Below, piece after piece: positions 34,958-42,913 of a stretch of DNA of 64,000 nucleotides; the first letter of the stretch is position 1, and each line of letters starts with the position of its first letter. The translations under genes were made by a program, and so were the position numbers. The stretch spans positions 1 through 64,000 of the forward strand of contig NZ_JAUSLT010000035.1 in NCBI RefSeq assembly GCF_030646015.1, read 5' to 3'. The notes below the pieces were generated by a model that was given only the letters and a program-made list of their open reading frames with translations, made no database searches and was not told the origin of the DNA. The DNA is from Bradyrhizobium sp. (GTDB lineage Bacteria > Pseudomonadota > Alphaproteobacteria > Rhizobiales > Xanthobacteraceae).

Positions 34958-36097
34958 ATGGCACTCGTCCTCAACGAAGAACAATCGATGCTGCGCGACA
35001 GCGCGCGGGGTTTTATCAGCGACAAGGCGCCGGTGTCGCATCTGCGGCAGCTGCGCGACGCCAAGGACGCGACGGGATTTTCCCGCGAGCTGTGGAAAGG
35101 CTTTGCCGAGATGGGATTTTCCGGCCTGCTGGTGCCCGAAGCGTTCGGCGGCAGCGGGCTCGGCTGCGTCGAGGCCGGCATCGTGATGGAGGAAATCGGC
35201 CGCACCCTGATGCCGTCGCCGTATCTGGCGACATCGGTGCTCGCGGCGTCGGCGCTGTCGCGCGGCGGCAGCGACGCGCAGAAGTCGCAATATCTGCCGA
35301 ACATATCGGATGGTTCGCTGCTGGCGGCGCTGGCGATCGATGAGGGGGCCAAGCATCGCCCGCTGATGACAAAACTAAAGGCGGTGCGCGCCGGCAACGG
35401 CTTCAAACTCTCGGGCGGCAAGGCTTTTGTGGTCGACGGCCACACCGCGGACCTGTTGATCGTGGCGGCGCGCAGCGCGGGCTCGGCCGGTGAGCGCGAC
35501 GGCCTGACGCTGTTCCTGGTCGATCCCAAAGCAAAGGGAATTGCGATCGAGCGCACCGCGATGGTCGATGCGCACAATGCCGCGCGCATCGTGTTCGACA
35601 ATGCCGAGGTCAATGCCGACGGCGTGCTCGGCGAGGTCGATCAGGGTTTTGGCTTGCTGGAAGGCGTGCTCAATATCGGCCGCGCCGCGGTGGCGTCGGA
35701 GATGGTGGGGCTCAGCGAGGAAGTGTTCGGCCGCACCGTCACCTATCTCAAGGAGCGCAAGCAGTTCGGAAAACTGATCGGCGAATTCCAGGCGCTGCAG
35801 CACCGCGCCGCCCAGCTTTATGTCGACATCGAGATCACCCGCGCCGCGGTGCTGAAGGCGCTGCAGACGCTGGATGCGGGTGTCGACAAGGCCGGCGCTG
35901 CGGTGGCCGTTGCCAAAGCCCGCGCCGGCACCACCGCGACTCTGGCGGTGCAGGAAGGCGTGCAGATGCACGGCGGCATGGGCATGACCGACCAGTTCGA
36001 CATCGGCTTCTTCATGAAGCGCGCGCGAGTCTGCCAGGAGTTGTTCGGCGACAGCAATTTTCACGCGGATCAATTGGCGCGGATGAAGAGTTATTGA
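34958..36097 (+). CDS. Acyl-CoA dehydrogenase family protein, small-type partner
   Basis: 379 residues. The N-terminal LNEEQSMLRDSARGF and C-terminal RKQFGKLIGEFQALQHRAAQLYVD segments are standard for acyl-CoA dehydrogenases. Where most members have Gly-x-Gly-x-x-x-Glu near the C-terminus, this protein has HGGMGMTDQFDIG, so the usual catalytic glutamate is a glutamine or is displaced. This fits a non-catalytic or specialised partner of the dehydrogenase at 33604, as seen in heteromeric enzymes. The start ATG at 34958 is preceded by CCTCCCTC only, a weak site. Confidence 0.8.
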   Translation: MALVLNEEQSMLRDSARGFISDKAPVSHLRQLRDAKDATGFSRELWKGFAEMGFSGLLVPEAFGGSGLGCVEAGIVMEEIGRTLMPSPYLATSVLAASALSRGGSDAQKSQYLPNISDGSLLAALAIDEGAKHRPLMTKLKAVRAGNGFKLSGGKAFVVDGHTADLLIVAARSAGSAGERDGLTLFLVDPKAKGIAIERTAMVDAHNAARIVFDNAEVNADGVLGEVDQGFGLLEGVLNIGRAAVASEMVGLSEEVFGRTVTYLKERKQFGKLIGEFQALQHRAAQLYVDIEITRAAVLKALQTLDAGVDKAGAAVAVAKARAGTTATLAVQEGVQMHGGMGMTDQFDIGFFMKRARVCQELFGDSNFHADQLARMKSY

Positions 36098-36114
36098 GGT
36101 TCCACTCCCTCAGC

Positions 36115-36199
36115 CGTCATTGCGAGCGAAGCGAAGCAATCCATCTTTCTTTGCGTTGGGACATGGATTGCTTCGTCGCAAGAGCTCCTCGCAATGACG
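36115..36199. repeat. Palindromic intergenic repeat, type D
   Basis: Opens CGTCATTGCGAGCGAAGCGA and closes CGTCGCAAGAGCTCCTCGCAATGACG, with inner arms GCAATCCAT and ATGGATTGC. It follows the stop of the acyl-CoA dehydrogenase at 36097 and may end transcription. Confidence 0.8.
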
Positions 36200-36225
36200 T
36201 TGAGACGGTTTCGCATCCCCACAAC

Positions 36226-36329
36226 TGTCATCGCCCGGCTTGACCGGGCGACCCAGTACGCCGCGGCGTCTCGGCCCTATTACTGACGTCTCTGGAATAC
36301 TGGGTCGCCCGCTTTCGCGGGCGATGACG
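36226..36329. repeat. Palindromic intergenic repeat, type C
   Basis: Opens TGTCATCGCCCGGCTTGACCG and closes CGCCCGCTTTCGCGGGCGATGACG, with inner arms GACCCAGTA and TACTGGGTC. A near copy is at 16493-16597. It lies 27 bases from the type D copy, so two palindromes stack in this 273-base gap. Confidence 0.8.
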
Positions 36330-36370
36330 AGCTTGGGGGATGGCGCCGCCGGTGGCTCCGTCCCGCAAAT

Positions 36371-37411
36371 CTACCGGATCGGTGGCGCGTACTGAATTCC
36401 GCCCGCGTTCCAAAGCTGGTTCAGTCCGCGCGGAATCTTGAGTTTCGAATCCTCGCCGACATTGCGATCGTAGATCTCGCCGTAATTGCCGACATGGCGG
36501 ATGATACGCGCGGCCCAGTCCTTGGGCAGTCCGAGATCTTCGCCGTAGGCGCCTTCGGTGCCGACCAGCCGCATCACGTCGGGCTTCTTCGACTTCAGCG
36601 CCTCATCGATGTTCTTGGAGGTGATGCCGAGTTCCTCGGCATTGATCATCGCATACAGCGTCCATTTCACGATCATCATCCAGTCGTCGTCGCGCTGCCG
36701 CACCACCGGCGCCAGCGGCTCCTTGGAGATGACGTCCGGCAGGATGACGTGGTCGCCTGGCTTTGCGAGGTTCAGCCGCAGCGCGTAGAGCTGGGAAATG
36801 TCGGCGGTGAAGGTGTCGCACTGGCCGGAGCTGTAGGCCTTGAAGACGTCGTCGAATTTATCGAACTTTACTTCCGTGTATTTCATGTTGTTGGTGCGGA
36901 AATAGTCGGCGAGGTTGAGCTGCGTCGTGGTTCCGCCCTGCACGCAGACCTTGCTGCCGTCGAGTTCCAGGCCGGAGTCGATCTTGCGTGCCGCCGGCAG
37001 CATGAAGCCGCCGCCGTCATAATACGCGACGGCCGGGAAATAGAGGGCGAAGTTGGTCTCGCGCGACATGCTCCAGGTCGAATTGCGTGACAGGATATCC
37101 ACCTTGCGGCTCTGCAGCTCCTTGAAGCGCTCATTGGCGTCGAGCGGAACGAATTTTATCTTTTTCGGATCGTTGAAGATGGCGGCGGCCACCGCCCGGC
37201 AGAAGTCGACGTCGAAGCCGGCCCAGTTGCCCTTGTCGTCCGGCATCGAGAAGCCGGGGAGGCTGGCATTGACGCCGCACAGCACTTCGCCGCGCCTTTC
37301 CGTGCGTTTCAGGGTCTTGGTGTCGTAGCGTTCGTAGGTAATGGCCGCGGCCGCGATCGCGATTGCGACCGCCAATCCAATCAGCAGGCCGCCTCGAAAT
37401 GTGCGAAACAT
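36371..37411 (-). CDS. Amino-acid ABC transporter substrate-binding protein, AapJ/family-3-like
   Basis: 346 residues. The N-terminus has a signal or anchor (GGLLIGLAVAIAIAAAAITY). The solute-binding fold follows: RGEVLCGVNASLPGFSMPDDKGNWAGFDVDFCRAVAAAIF, a family 3 binding-protein motif, then NSTWSMSRETNFALYFPAVAYYDGGGFM. These proteins bind general L-amino acids for an Aap-type importer. No permease or ATPase gene is adjacent, so it is orphaned here. The start ATG at 37411 has GAGAGAAA before it. Confidence 0.8.
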   Translation of the reverse strand: MFRTFRGGLLIGLAVAIAIAAAAITYERYDTKTLKRTERRGEVLCGVNASLPGFSMPDDKGNWAGFDVDFCRAVAAAIFNDPKKIKFVPLDANERFKELQSRKVDILSRNSTWSMSRETNFALYFPAVAYYDGGGFMLPAARKIDSGLELDGSKVCVQGGTTTQLNLADYFRTNNMKYTEVKFDKFDDVFKAYSSGQCDTFTADISQLYALRLNLAKPGDHVILPDVISKEPLAPVVRQRDDDWMMIVKWTLYAMINAEELGITSKNIDEALKSKKPDVMRLVGTEGAYGEDLGLPKDWAARIIRHVGNYGEIYDRNVGEDSKLKIPRGLNQLWNAGGIQYAPPIR

Positions 37412-37467
37412 TTTTTCTCTCACCAATGTCAGGAAAATGGGACGGCCGCGGAAATGAGCCGCTCGAA

Positions 37468-38061
37468 TTACAGTTCCGGCTTCTGTCGAATGATGACCTT
37501 GGTGCCGACCGGGACGCGCTCATAGAGGTCGGCGACGTCGGCGTTGACCAGCCGGAAGCAGCCGGACGAAACCGCGGTGCCGATCGTATCCGGCCGGTTG
37601 GTGCCGTGGATGCGGTAGACCGTGGTGCCGAGATACATCGCACGCGCCCCGAGCGGATTGCCGGGTCCGCCGGCCATGAAGCGCGGCAGATAGGGCTGGC
37701 GCTGGATCATCTCCGGCGGCGGCGTCCAGTCCGGCCACTCCGCCTTGCGCGTGATGTTGACCAGGCCCTGCCACTGGAATCCATCGCGGCCGACGCCGAT
37801 GCCATAGCGCAGCGCGCGGCCGCCGCCCTGGACCAGAAAGAGATGGCGATCCTTGGTTGAAATGATGATGGTGCCCGGCGGCTCGGAGGTGCGGTACAGC
37901 ACCGCTGTCTTCCTGAACTGCGGATCAAGTTCCACGCTGTCATCGGCAATCAGGCCGGGCTGGTCGCCGACATCGGGCTTTTGCGCAAAACTCTGCGAGG
38001 CTGAAAACATCAGTCCGGCTGTCGCGGCGATCGTCCAGATCAGGTGGCGAAATTTGGTCAT
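37468..38061 (-). CDS. L,D-transpeptidase (YkuD/ErfK type)
   Basis: 197 residues with a signal peptide (about 1-26, ending near SFAQ). The YkuD catalytic motif is present: His152 in RIHGTNRPDTIG and Cys168 with Arg170 in SSGCFRLVN. This is the H-x15-C-x-R arrangement that cross-links peptidoglycan or attaches proteins to it in the periplasm. A GGAGAAC site precedes the ATG at 38061. It ends 56 bases upstream of the orphan amino-acid binding gene and is codirectional, but no functional link is evident. Confidence 0.9.
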   Translation of the reverse strand: MTKFRHLIWTIAATAGLMFSASQSFAQKPDVGDQPGLIADDSVELDPQFRKTAVLYRTSEPPGTIIISTKDRHLFLVQGGGRALRYGIGVGRDGFQWQGLVNITRKAEWPDWTPPPEMIQRQPYLPRFMAGGPGNPLGARAMYLGTTVYRIHGTNRPDTIGTAVSSGCFRLVNADVADLYERVPVGTKVIIRQKPEL

Positions 38062-38277
38062 TCGGAGTTCTCCCGGTGGCGCCTTCGCCAAATCATGGAA
38101 CCATCAAATCTCAGTGGCAACTTGATGGCAAGTTTGGGGCAGGCACACCCCATATGCTTGGGGGATCGAGATTTTCCGCGGGGAAAACCTCAGTGTCACC
38201 AACCGCTTGGTTACTGTGCATGGGGTTGTTTTCGATGTTTTTGGGTTTGTCTCGGGCCGAGGCCCGGCCGAAACCCC

Positions 38278-38409
38278 TTATTTCGGAGCAATCCACAGCC
38301 GCAGTCCGTAGGACAGGAGAGTGACGGCGCCGACCCCGCCGAGCCAGAGCGCCGCGAACCACAGCAGGCGCCGCGTCAGCGGCCGCGGATTTGGCTCTGG
38401 CGGGTTCAA
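38278..38409 (-). CDS. DUF2474 small membrane protein (CydX-like oxidase accessory peptide)
   Basis: A 43-residue peptide starting at a TTG whose last bases overlap the stop of cioB (TTGA). After a short Pro-rich head it has one membrane helix, RRLLWFAALWLGGVGAVTLLSYGLRLW. The position right after the second oxidase subunit and the size and sequence match DUF2474 peptides, which I treat as functional relatives of CydX. It would bind within the membrane beside CioA. It was easily missed because of its size and TTG start. Confidence 0.75.
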   Translation of the reverse strand: MNPPEPNPRPLTRRLLWFAALWLGGVGAVTLLSYGLRLWIAPK

Positions 38410-39419
38410 TGATAGCCGCTCCCGGCCTTTACCTTGCCGCGGAAGACATAATAGGCCCAGCCGGTGTAGCCGAGAATCAAGGGTATCAGCACGGCGACGC
38501 CGAACAGCATGAAGATCTGGCTGTTCTCCGGCGAAGCCGCCTGCCAGATGGTGATGCTCTGCGGCACGATATAGGGCCACATGCTGATGCCGAGCCCGGC
38601 ATAGGACAGCGCGAACAACGTCAGCGTCAGGAAGAACGGCTGATAATCCCGTTTCCTGGCGAGGCTGCGCAGCAGCAGCGCGGTGACAACAGCGACCGCG
38701 ATCGGCACCGGCGCCGTCAGGATGATGCCCGGCCAGGAAAACCAGCGCTGGGTATACTGGATGTGCAGGAACGGCGTGGCGATGCTGACCGCGCCGATGG
38801 CGCCGATCATCGCGAACAACAGAAACCAGCTGAGATGATAGGCCTTGTCGCGCAGTGGGCCCTCGGTCTTCATGACCAGCCAGGTCGCGCCCAATAGCGC
38901 GTAGCCGATCACCACCGCGATGCCGGTCAGGATGCTGAACGGCGTCAGCCAGTCCCACCAGCCGCCGGCATAATGCCGCGCCTCGACATGGACGCCCTGC
39001 AGGATGGCGCCGAGGGCTACGCCCTGCGCCAGCGCCGCCAGCAGCGATCCGGCGAAGAACGGGATATCCCAGCGATTGCGGCCGCCCGGCGTGGTCCGCC
39101 AGCGAAATTCGAAGGCGACGCCGCGAAACACCAGGCCGATCAGCATCGCAATCATCGGCGTGTACAGCGCCGGCATCAGCACCGCATAGGCCAGCGGAAA
39201 CGCCGCCATCAGGCCGCCGCCGCCGAGCACCAGCCAGGTTTCGTTGCCGTCCCACACCGGTGCGACGCTGTTCATGATGACGTCGCGATCGGATTTTTTG
39301 GGAAACAGCGGAAACAGAATGCCGAGGCCGAGGTCGAACCCGTCCATGACAATATAGACGAAGACGGCGAAGGCGATGATGAACGCCCAGACGGTGGCGA
39401 TGTCGATCGCGGCGGTCAT
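38406..39419 (-). CDS. cioB: Cytochrome bd-type quinol oxidase subunit II (CioB/CydB-like)
   Basis: 337 residues with eight or nine membrane helices. Characteristic stretches are VYIVMDGFDLGLGILFPLFPKKSDRDVIMNSVAPVWDGNETWLVLGGGGLMAAFPLAYA, nearly diagnostic for CydB. It overlaps subunit I by 4 bases and the DUF2474 gene by 4 bases. The pair reduces oxygen to water from ubiquinol and, in the Cio form, resists cyanide. Confidence 0.9.
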   Translation of the reverse strand: MTAAIDIATVWAFIIAFAVFVYIVMDGFDLGLGILFPLFPKKSDRDVIMNSVAPVWDGNETWLVLGGGGLMAAFPLAYAVLMPALYTPMIAMLIGLVFRGVAFEFRWRTTPGGRNRWDIPFFAGSLLAALAQGVALGAILQGVHVEARHYAGGWWDWLTPFSILTGIAVVIGYALLGATWLVMKTEGPLRDKAYHLSWFLLFAMIGAIGAVSIATPFLHIQYTQRWFSWPGIILTAPVPIAVAVVTALLLRSLARKRDYQPFFLTLTLFALSYAGLGISMWPYIVPQSITIWQAASPENSQIFMLFGVAVLIPLILGYTGWAYYVFRGKVKAGSGYH

Positions 39420-40831
39420 GACGCGGCCCCCCGCGTGGCGCCTGCGGCCGGCGTGATGCCGGCGGCGCGCGCCGGCGTGTCGCCCTTCGGTCCCTGTTCG
39501 CCGTGATGCGGTGGCGCCGCCATCATTCGGAGCATGTAGACCACGCCGGCGCCGAACACCGCGAAATAGACGATGATGAAGGCGATCAGCGACGAGGCCA
39601 CCGCGGGCGCGGCCAGCGGCGAGGCGGAATCAACCGTTCGCAACAGCCCGTACACCGTGAACGGCTGACGCCCGGTCTCGGTGGTGATCCAGCCCGCCAG
39701 TACGGCGATAAAGCCGGACGGCGCCATCATCAATGCGAAGGTGAGCATCAACCGCGAATGATAGAGCGTGCCGCGCCAGCGCGCCCATAGGCTGAAGAGG
39801 CCGAGCCCCAGCATCAACAAGCCCATGCCGACCATGATCCGGAACGACCAGAAGGTGATGGCCACCGGCGGCCAGTTTTCGCGCGGCACGGTGTCGAGGC
39901 CGGCCATCGGCGCGTCCAGCGAATGTTTCAGGACCAGCGAACCGAGTTTCGGGACTTCGATCGCGTATTTCACCTTGCCGGCGGCCTGGTCCGGCCAACC
40001 GAACAGGATCAGCGGCGCGCCGTGCGGGTGGCTATCGAAATGGCCTTCCATCGCCATGATCTTCACCGGCTGGTGTTCCAGCGTGTTGAGGCCGTGCTGG
40101 TCACCGGCAAAAATCTGGATCGGCGCCACCAGCGTGGCCATCCACATTGCCATCGAAAACATGACGCGAGGTCCCGCCAGATGCGGGTCGCGCAGCAAAT
40201 GAAACGCGCCGACCGCGCCGACCACCAGCGCGGTGGTCAGATACGCGGCCAGCACCATGTGCACCAGGCGATAGGGAAATGACGGATTGAAAATCACCTT
40301 GAACCAGTCGGCGGCGATGAACTGGCCGTCGGCATTGATGGCGTAGCCGGCCGGCGTCTGCATCCAGGAATTGGCCGACAGGATCCAGAACGCCGAGATC
40401 AGGGTGCCGACGGCGACCATCAGGGTGGCGAGGAAATGCAGGCGGTGGCCGACCCGCTCCAGGCCGAACAGCATGACGCCGAGAAACCCCGCCTCGAGGA
40501 AGAAGGCGGTCAGCACCTCGTAGGCCATCAGGGGGCCGATCACCGGGCCGGTCTTGTCAGAAAACGCCGACCAGTTGGTGCCGAACTGGTAGGACATCAC
40601 GATGCCCGAGACCACGCCCATGCCGAACGCGACGGCAAAAATCTTCAGCCAGTAATTGAACAGGTTGATGAAGACCTCGCGCCCGGTCCACAGCCAGAGC
40701 GCCTCCAGCACCGCGAGATAGCTGGCCAGCCCGATCGAGAAGGCGGGGAACACGATGTGAAACGACATCGTGAAGGCGAACTGCGCCCGCGCCAGTACTA
40801 CAGCATCCCAGCCCTCGAACATCGGCACCAT
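39416..40831 (-). CDS. cioA: Cytochrome bd-type quinol oxidase subunit I (CioA/CydA-like, short Q-loop)
   Basis: 471 residues. His25 in MSFHIVFPAFSIG is the expected heme ligand. GRQPF replaces the usual GRQPW. The quinol loop is short, which separates CioA (cyanide-insensitive) from the longer E. coli CydA. About nine helices are predicted. The two subunits and DUF2474 make one operon; the promoter probably lies at 40832-40951. Low-oxygen or sulfide/cyanide stress roles are known for the family. Confidence 0.9.
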   Translation of the reverse strand: MVPMFEGWDAVVLARAQFAFTMSFHIVFPAFSIGLASYLAVLEALWLWTGREVFINLFNYWLKIFAVAFGMGVVSGIVMSYQFGTNWSAFSDKTGPVIGPLMAYEVLTAFFLEAGFLGVMLFGLERVGHRLHFLATLMVAVGTLISAFWILSANSWMQTPAGYAINADGQFIAADWFKVIFNPSFPYRLVHMVLAAYLTTALVVGAVGAFHLLRDPHLAGPRVMFSMAMWMATLVAPIQIFAGDQHGLNTLEHQPVKIMAMEGHFDSHPHGAPLILFGWPDQAAGKVKYAIEVPKLGSLVLKHSLDAPMAGLDTVPRENWPPVAITFWSFRIMVGMGLLMLGLGLFSLWARWRGTLYHSRLMLTFALMMAPSGFIAVLAGWITTETGRQPFTVYGLLRTVDSASPLAAPAVASSLIAFIIVYFAVFGAGVVYMLRMMAAPPHHGEQGPKGDTPARAAGITPAAGATRGAAS

Positions 40832-40912
40832 CCGTCAAGGTTGGATCGTGCGTTTCGAATACCACGCAATGCGCGCGAGGGATATCGTGAAGGACCGAAT
40901 GGCAGGTTCCCG

Positions 40913-40937
40913 CGCGGCGCCCTTGTATGGCGCCGCG
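40913..40937. terminator. Strong hairpin without a T-tract between thioredoxin and cioA genes
   Basis: A perfect 9-base inverted repeat, CGCGGCGCC and GGCGCCGCG, with a 7-base loop (CTTGTAT). It lies just past the stop of the thioredoxin-like gene (40952) and upstream of cioA. No T-run follows in either direction, so it may act as a weak or factor-dependent terminator, or as a leader structure for cioA. Confidence 0.4.
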
Positions 40938-40951
40938 TTCTGCAGGCTCGC

Positions 40952-41518
40952 TCAGCTGTTCGCATTCAGCAGCCGCGCGACGGTGCGGTCGATCTGCTCG
41001 TACTGGCCTTCGCCGGCGTGCTGGAACACGATCTTGCCGTTCTGGTCGATGATGTACTGCGCCGGCCAATACTGGTTGCGCCAGGCGTTCCAGGTCTTCG
41101 AATCATTGTCCTGCGCCACCGGATAGGTGATGCCGTGCCGCTTCAGCGCGCTCTGCACGTTGGCGGCCGATCGCTCGAACGGGAATTCCGGGGTGTGGAC
41201 GCCGACCACGACGAGGCCGCGGTCTTTGTATTTCTCATTGAGCGCGACCACGTGCGGCAGCGCGTTGATGCAGTTGACGCAGCCATAGGTCCAGAAATTG
41301 ACCAGCACCACCTTGCCGCGCAGGTCGGCGACCTTGAGCGGTGCGGAATTGAACCATTTGCCGATGCCGGTGAAGTCGGGGGCGGCACCCTGCACCGCTG
41401 CGACTGCGAAGGGAGCGGTGGTATCGCGCGCGGCATCGCCGGCAATGCCGAGACTGGCGGCGCCGATCAGGCCAAGGGCAAACACGGAAGCGGTGGCTGC
41501 GAGGAAACGTTTTGTCAT
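40952..41518 (-). CDS. Thioredoxin-fold exported protein (DipZ-type redoxin domain)
   Basis: 188 residues. A signal peptide (about 1-28) is followed by a thioredoxin fold with WTYGCVNCINALPHV, active-site cysteines Cys80 and Cys83. The WTYxCxNC motif matches the redoxin domain of DipZ rather than plain thioredoxin. A CcdA gene lies 30 bases upstream in the same direction, so CcdA probably passes electrons across the membrane to this protein, in effect a DipZ split into two chains. Start ATG is at 41518, with GGAG before it. Confidence 0.85.
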   Translation of the reverse strand: MTKRFLAATASVFALGLIGAASLGIAGDAARDTTAPFAVAAVQGAAPDFTGIGKWFNSAPLKVADLRGKVVLVNFWTYGCVNCINALPHVVALNEKYKDRGLVVVGVHTPEFPFERSAANVQSALKRHGITYPVAQDNDSKTWNAWRNQYWPAQYIIDQNGKIVFQHAGEGQYEQIDRTVARLLNANS

Positions 41519-41548
41519 GGAAAACTCCATTCGGGGTGGATCTTTGGG

Positions 41549-42262
41549 TTAGAGACCGAGCTGGCCGCTCGGATAAAATCCGGTCAGCCACGCCACGATC
41601 AGCGTGTCGTATTGAAACCAGGAGGCGACTGCGAAGGCGATCACGACGGCGCCGAACCCCTGCTGCAATTTTGGCGAGATTGCCGCGACGCTGCGGACGC
41701 GGGTGGTAACGGCCTGGCCGCCATAGGCGATCGCCAGCATCGGGATCGCGGCGCCGACGGCGTAGACCACCAGCAGGACACCAGCCCATGCGGTGTCGGT
41801 GGAAGTCGCGATCACGGTCAGGATCGAGCCCAGCACCGGACCGGCGCAGGGCGTCCAGACCAGGCCGAGCGTGGTGCCCAGCACGAAACCGCCGAGATTG
41901 CCTTCGCGATTGCCTTGGCTCGCCGCGGCGTTGCCGGCCGGACCTGACCCGATCAGCCCGTTGAGCCGGACCGACAGCCATTCGAACGGCGCGGGCCAGA
42001 CCATCAACAGCCCGAAGCCGAGCAGCAGCACGGTCGCGGCGGTACGCAGGCTGTTGGGATCGAAGTCGAAAATGCGGGTGATCGCGCTCAGCGCCAGCGC
42101 GGTGGCGGAAAACGACAGGACAAAGCCTGCCGCGATCATCGCCGGGCGTACCTTGCCGGTCTGGCCGACCGAAGCGCCGAGCAGGATCGGCAGCATCGGC
42201 AGCGTGCAGGGCGCCGCGATGGTGACGATTCCGGCGAGCAGGGCGAGAACGAGGTTGAGCAT
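41549..42262 (-). CDS. CcdA-family cytochrome c biogenesis / thiol-disulfide transmembrane protein
   Basis: 237 residues with six predicted membrane helices. Two conserved cysteines in AAPCTLPMLP and TPCAGPVLG mark the DsbD/CcdA electron-transfer pair. Members carry reducing power from cytosolic thioredoxin to periplasmic thiol proteins. The start is the ATG at 42262. It is the first gene of the pair with the DipZ-like thioredoxin. Confidence 0.85.
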   Translation of the reverse strand: MLNLVLALLAGIVTIAAPCTLPMLPILLGASVGQTGKVRPAMIAAGFVLSFSATALALSAITRIFDFDPNSLRTAATVLLLGFGLLMVWPAPFEWLSVRLNGLIGSGPAGNAAASQGNREGNLGGFVLGTTLGLVWTPCAGPVLGSILTVIATSTDTAWAGVLLVVYAVGAAIPMLAIAYGGQAVTTRVRSVAAISPKLQQGFGAVVIAFAVASWFQYDTLIVAWLTGFYPSGQLGL

Positions 42263-42427
42263 CGAAATGGGATCCCATGAACGATCCCGCCATTGGCCTT
42301 GCGACCGTACGGGGGTTGTCATGGTTCTTCGGGATGCCGGGCCAAGGCGTTACGTCGGGGGCGCACCGGCAGCGTCACGTGTTTGTGAGAAAATCGGCGT
42401 ACTCGATCCCGGCGCCGTCAGCGCCCC

Positions 42428-42470
42428 CCAAAAACAGAGCGACCCGGAGGGGGGCATCCCATCCGGGTCG
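42428..42470 (-). terminator. Rho-independent terminator after the small secreted-protein gene
   Basis: On the minus strand, arm CGACCCGG pairs with CCGGGTCG across a 15-base loop, then comes CTCTGTTTTTGGGG with five T residues. It lies about 67 bases downstream of the stop of the small gene at 42537. Confidence 0.7.
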
Positions 42471-42479
42471 TTGGAGGTC

Positions 42480-42531
42480 ACTTGGAAGGTTAAAGACTTG
42501 GAAGGTTAGAAGACTTGGTAGGCTAGAAACC
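42480..42531. repeat. Three-copy imperfect tandem repeat of about 16 bases
   Basis: ACTTGGAAGGTTAAAG, ACTTGGAAGGTTAGAAG and ACTTGGTAGGCTAGAAAC follow one another directly between the terminator and the stop of the small secreted protein. The copies drift from each other at the ends. Confidence 0.65.
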
Positions 42532-42536
42532 TGAAT

Positions 42537-42737
42537 TCAGCGGGTGGTCTCGCTGTCGTAGGAGATCACGCAGACCTCCGAGGGATTCTTGTTGCTGCAA
42601 TCGACCACCTGCTCGCGGACGAACGTCGTTCCGGTGTCGCGCTGGGCGCGGGGGGCAGTGTTCTGGGCGGACAGCGAGGCCAGGGTGCAGACCGCGCCGA
42701 GCGGGATAATGAAGAAGCGGAAGGAAGGCTTCAGCAT
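42537..42737 (-). CDS. Small secreted protein
   Basis: 66 residues. A signal peptide (MLKPSFRFFIIPLGAVCTLASLSAQ) leads to a short mature part, TTFVREQVVDCSNKNPSEVCVISYDSETTR, with two cysteines that could form one disulfide. The ATG at 42737 follows CAGGAGAACGAAC, a strong site. An upstream 13-mer (42825-42837) is shared with the ECF sigma gene, and a terminator follows. I do not recognise a family. It may be a target of the sigma factor (inference). Confidence 0.7.
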   Translation of the reverse strand: MLKPSFRFFIIPLGAVCTLASLSAQNTAPRAQRDTGTTFVREQVVDCSNKNPSEVCVISYDSETTR

Positions 42738-42824
42738 GTTCGTTCTCCTGTTCGGCGTTGGCGTTGCGTTGGTGATGATGGGTATAGGGGCTGAGTTTTT
42801 CCGGGTGATGTCGTGGATTGTTTC

Positions 42825-42837
42825 AATTGTTTCGTCG
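42825..42837 (-). promoter_or_regulatory. Candidate ECF sigma promoter element upstream of the small secreted gene
   Basis: Minus strand reads CGACGAAACAATT, the same 13 bases as upstream of the sigma factor gene (43637-43649). It lies 88 bases before the start at 42737. GAAAC resembles an ECF-type -35 core. A clear -10 partner is not visible. Confidence 0.4.
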
Positions 42838-42913
42838 GAAGTAATCTCTTTCGCCGCCAAAACGTCCGTTTTCCACCCTTGGCGCCCTGTCAACCAGTTG
42901 AAATAACTCGATT

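Noticed and set aside
38076..38324. An 82-codon frame ending near the DUF2474 gene, with a signal-like stretch
   Set aside because: It overlaps the DUF2474 gene on the other strand and lacks a ribosome site; the signal-like piece alone is weak evidence.
41519..41548. A single DipZ-like fusion gene made of the CcdA and thioredoxin frames
   Set aside because: The two frames have separate starts with ribosome sites and a stop between them, so they are two genes with a 30-base gap.
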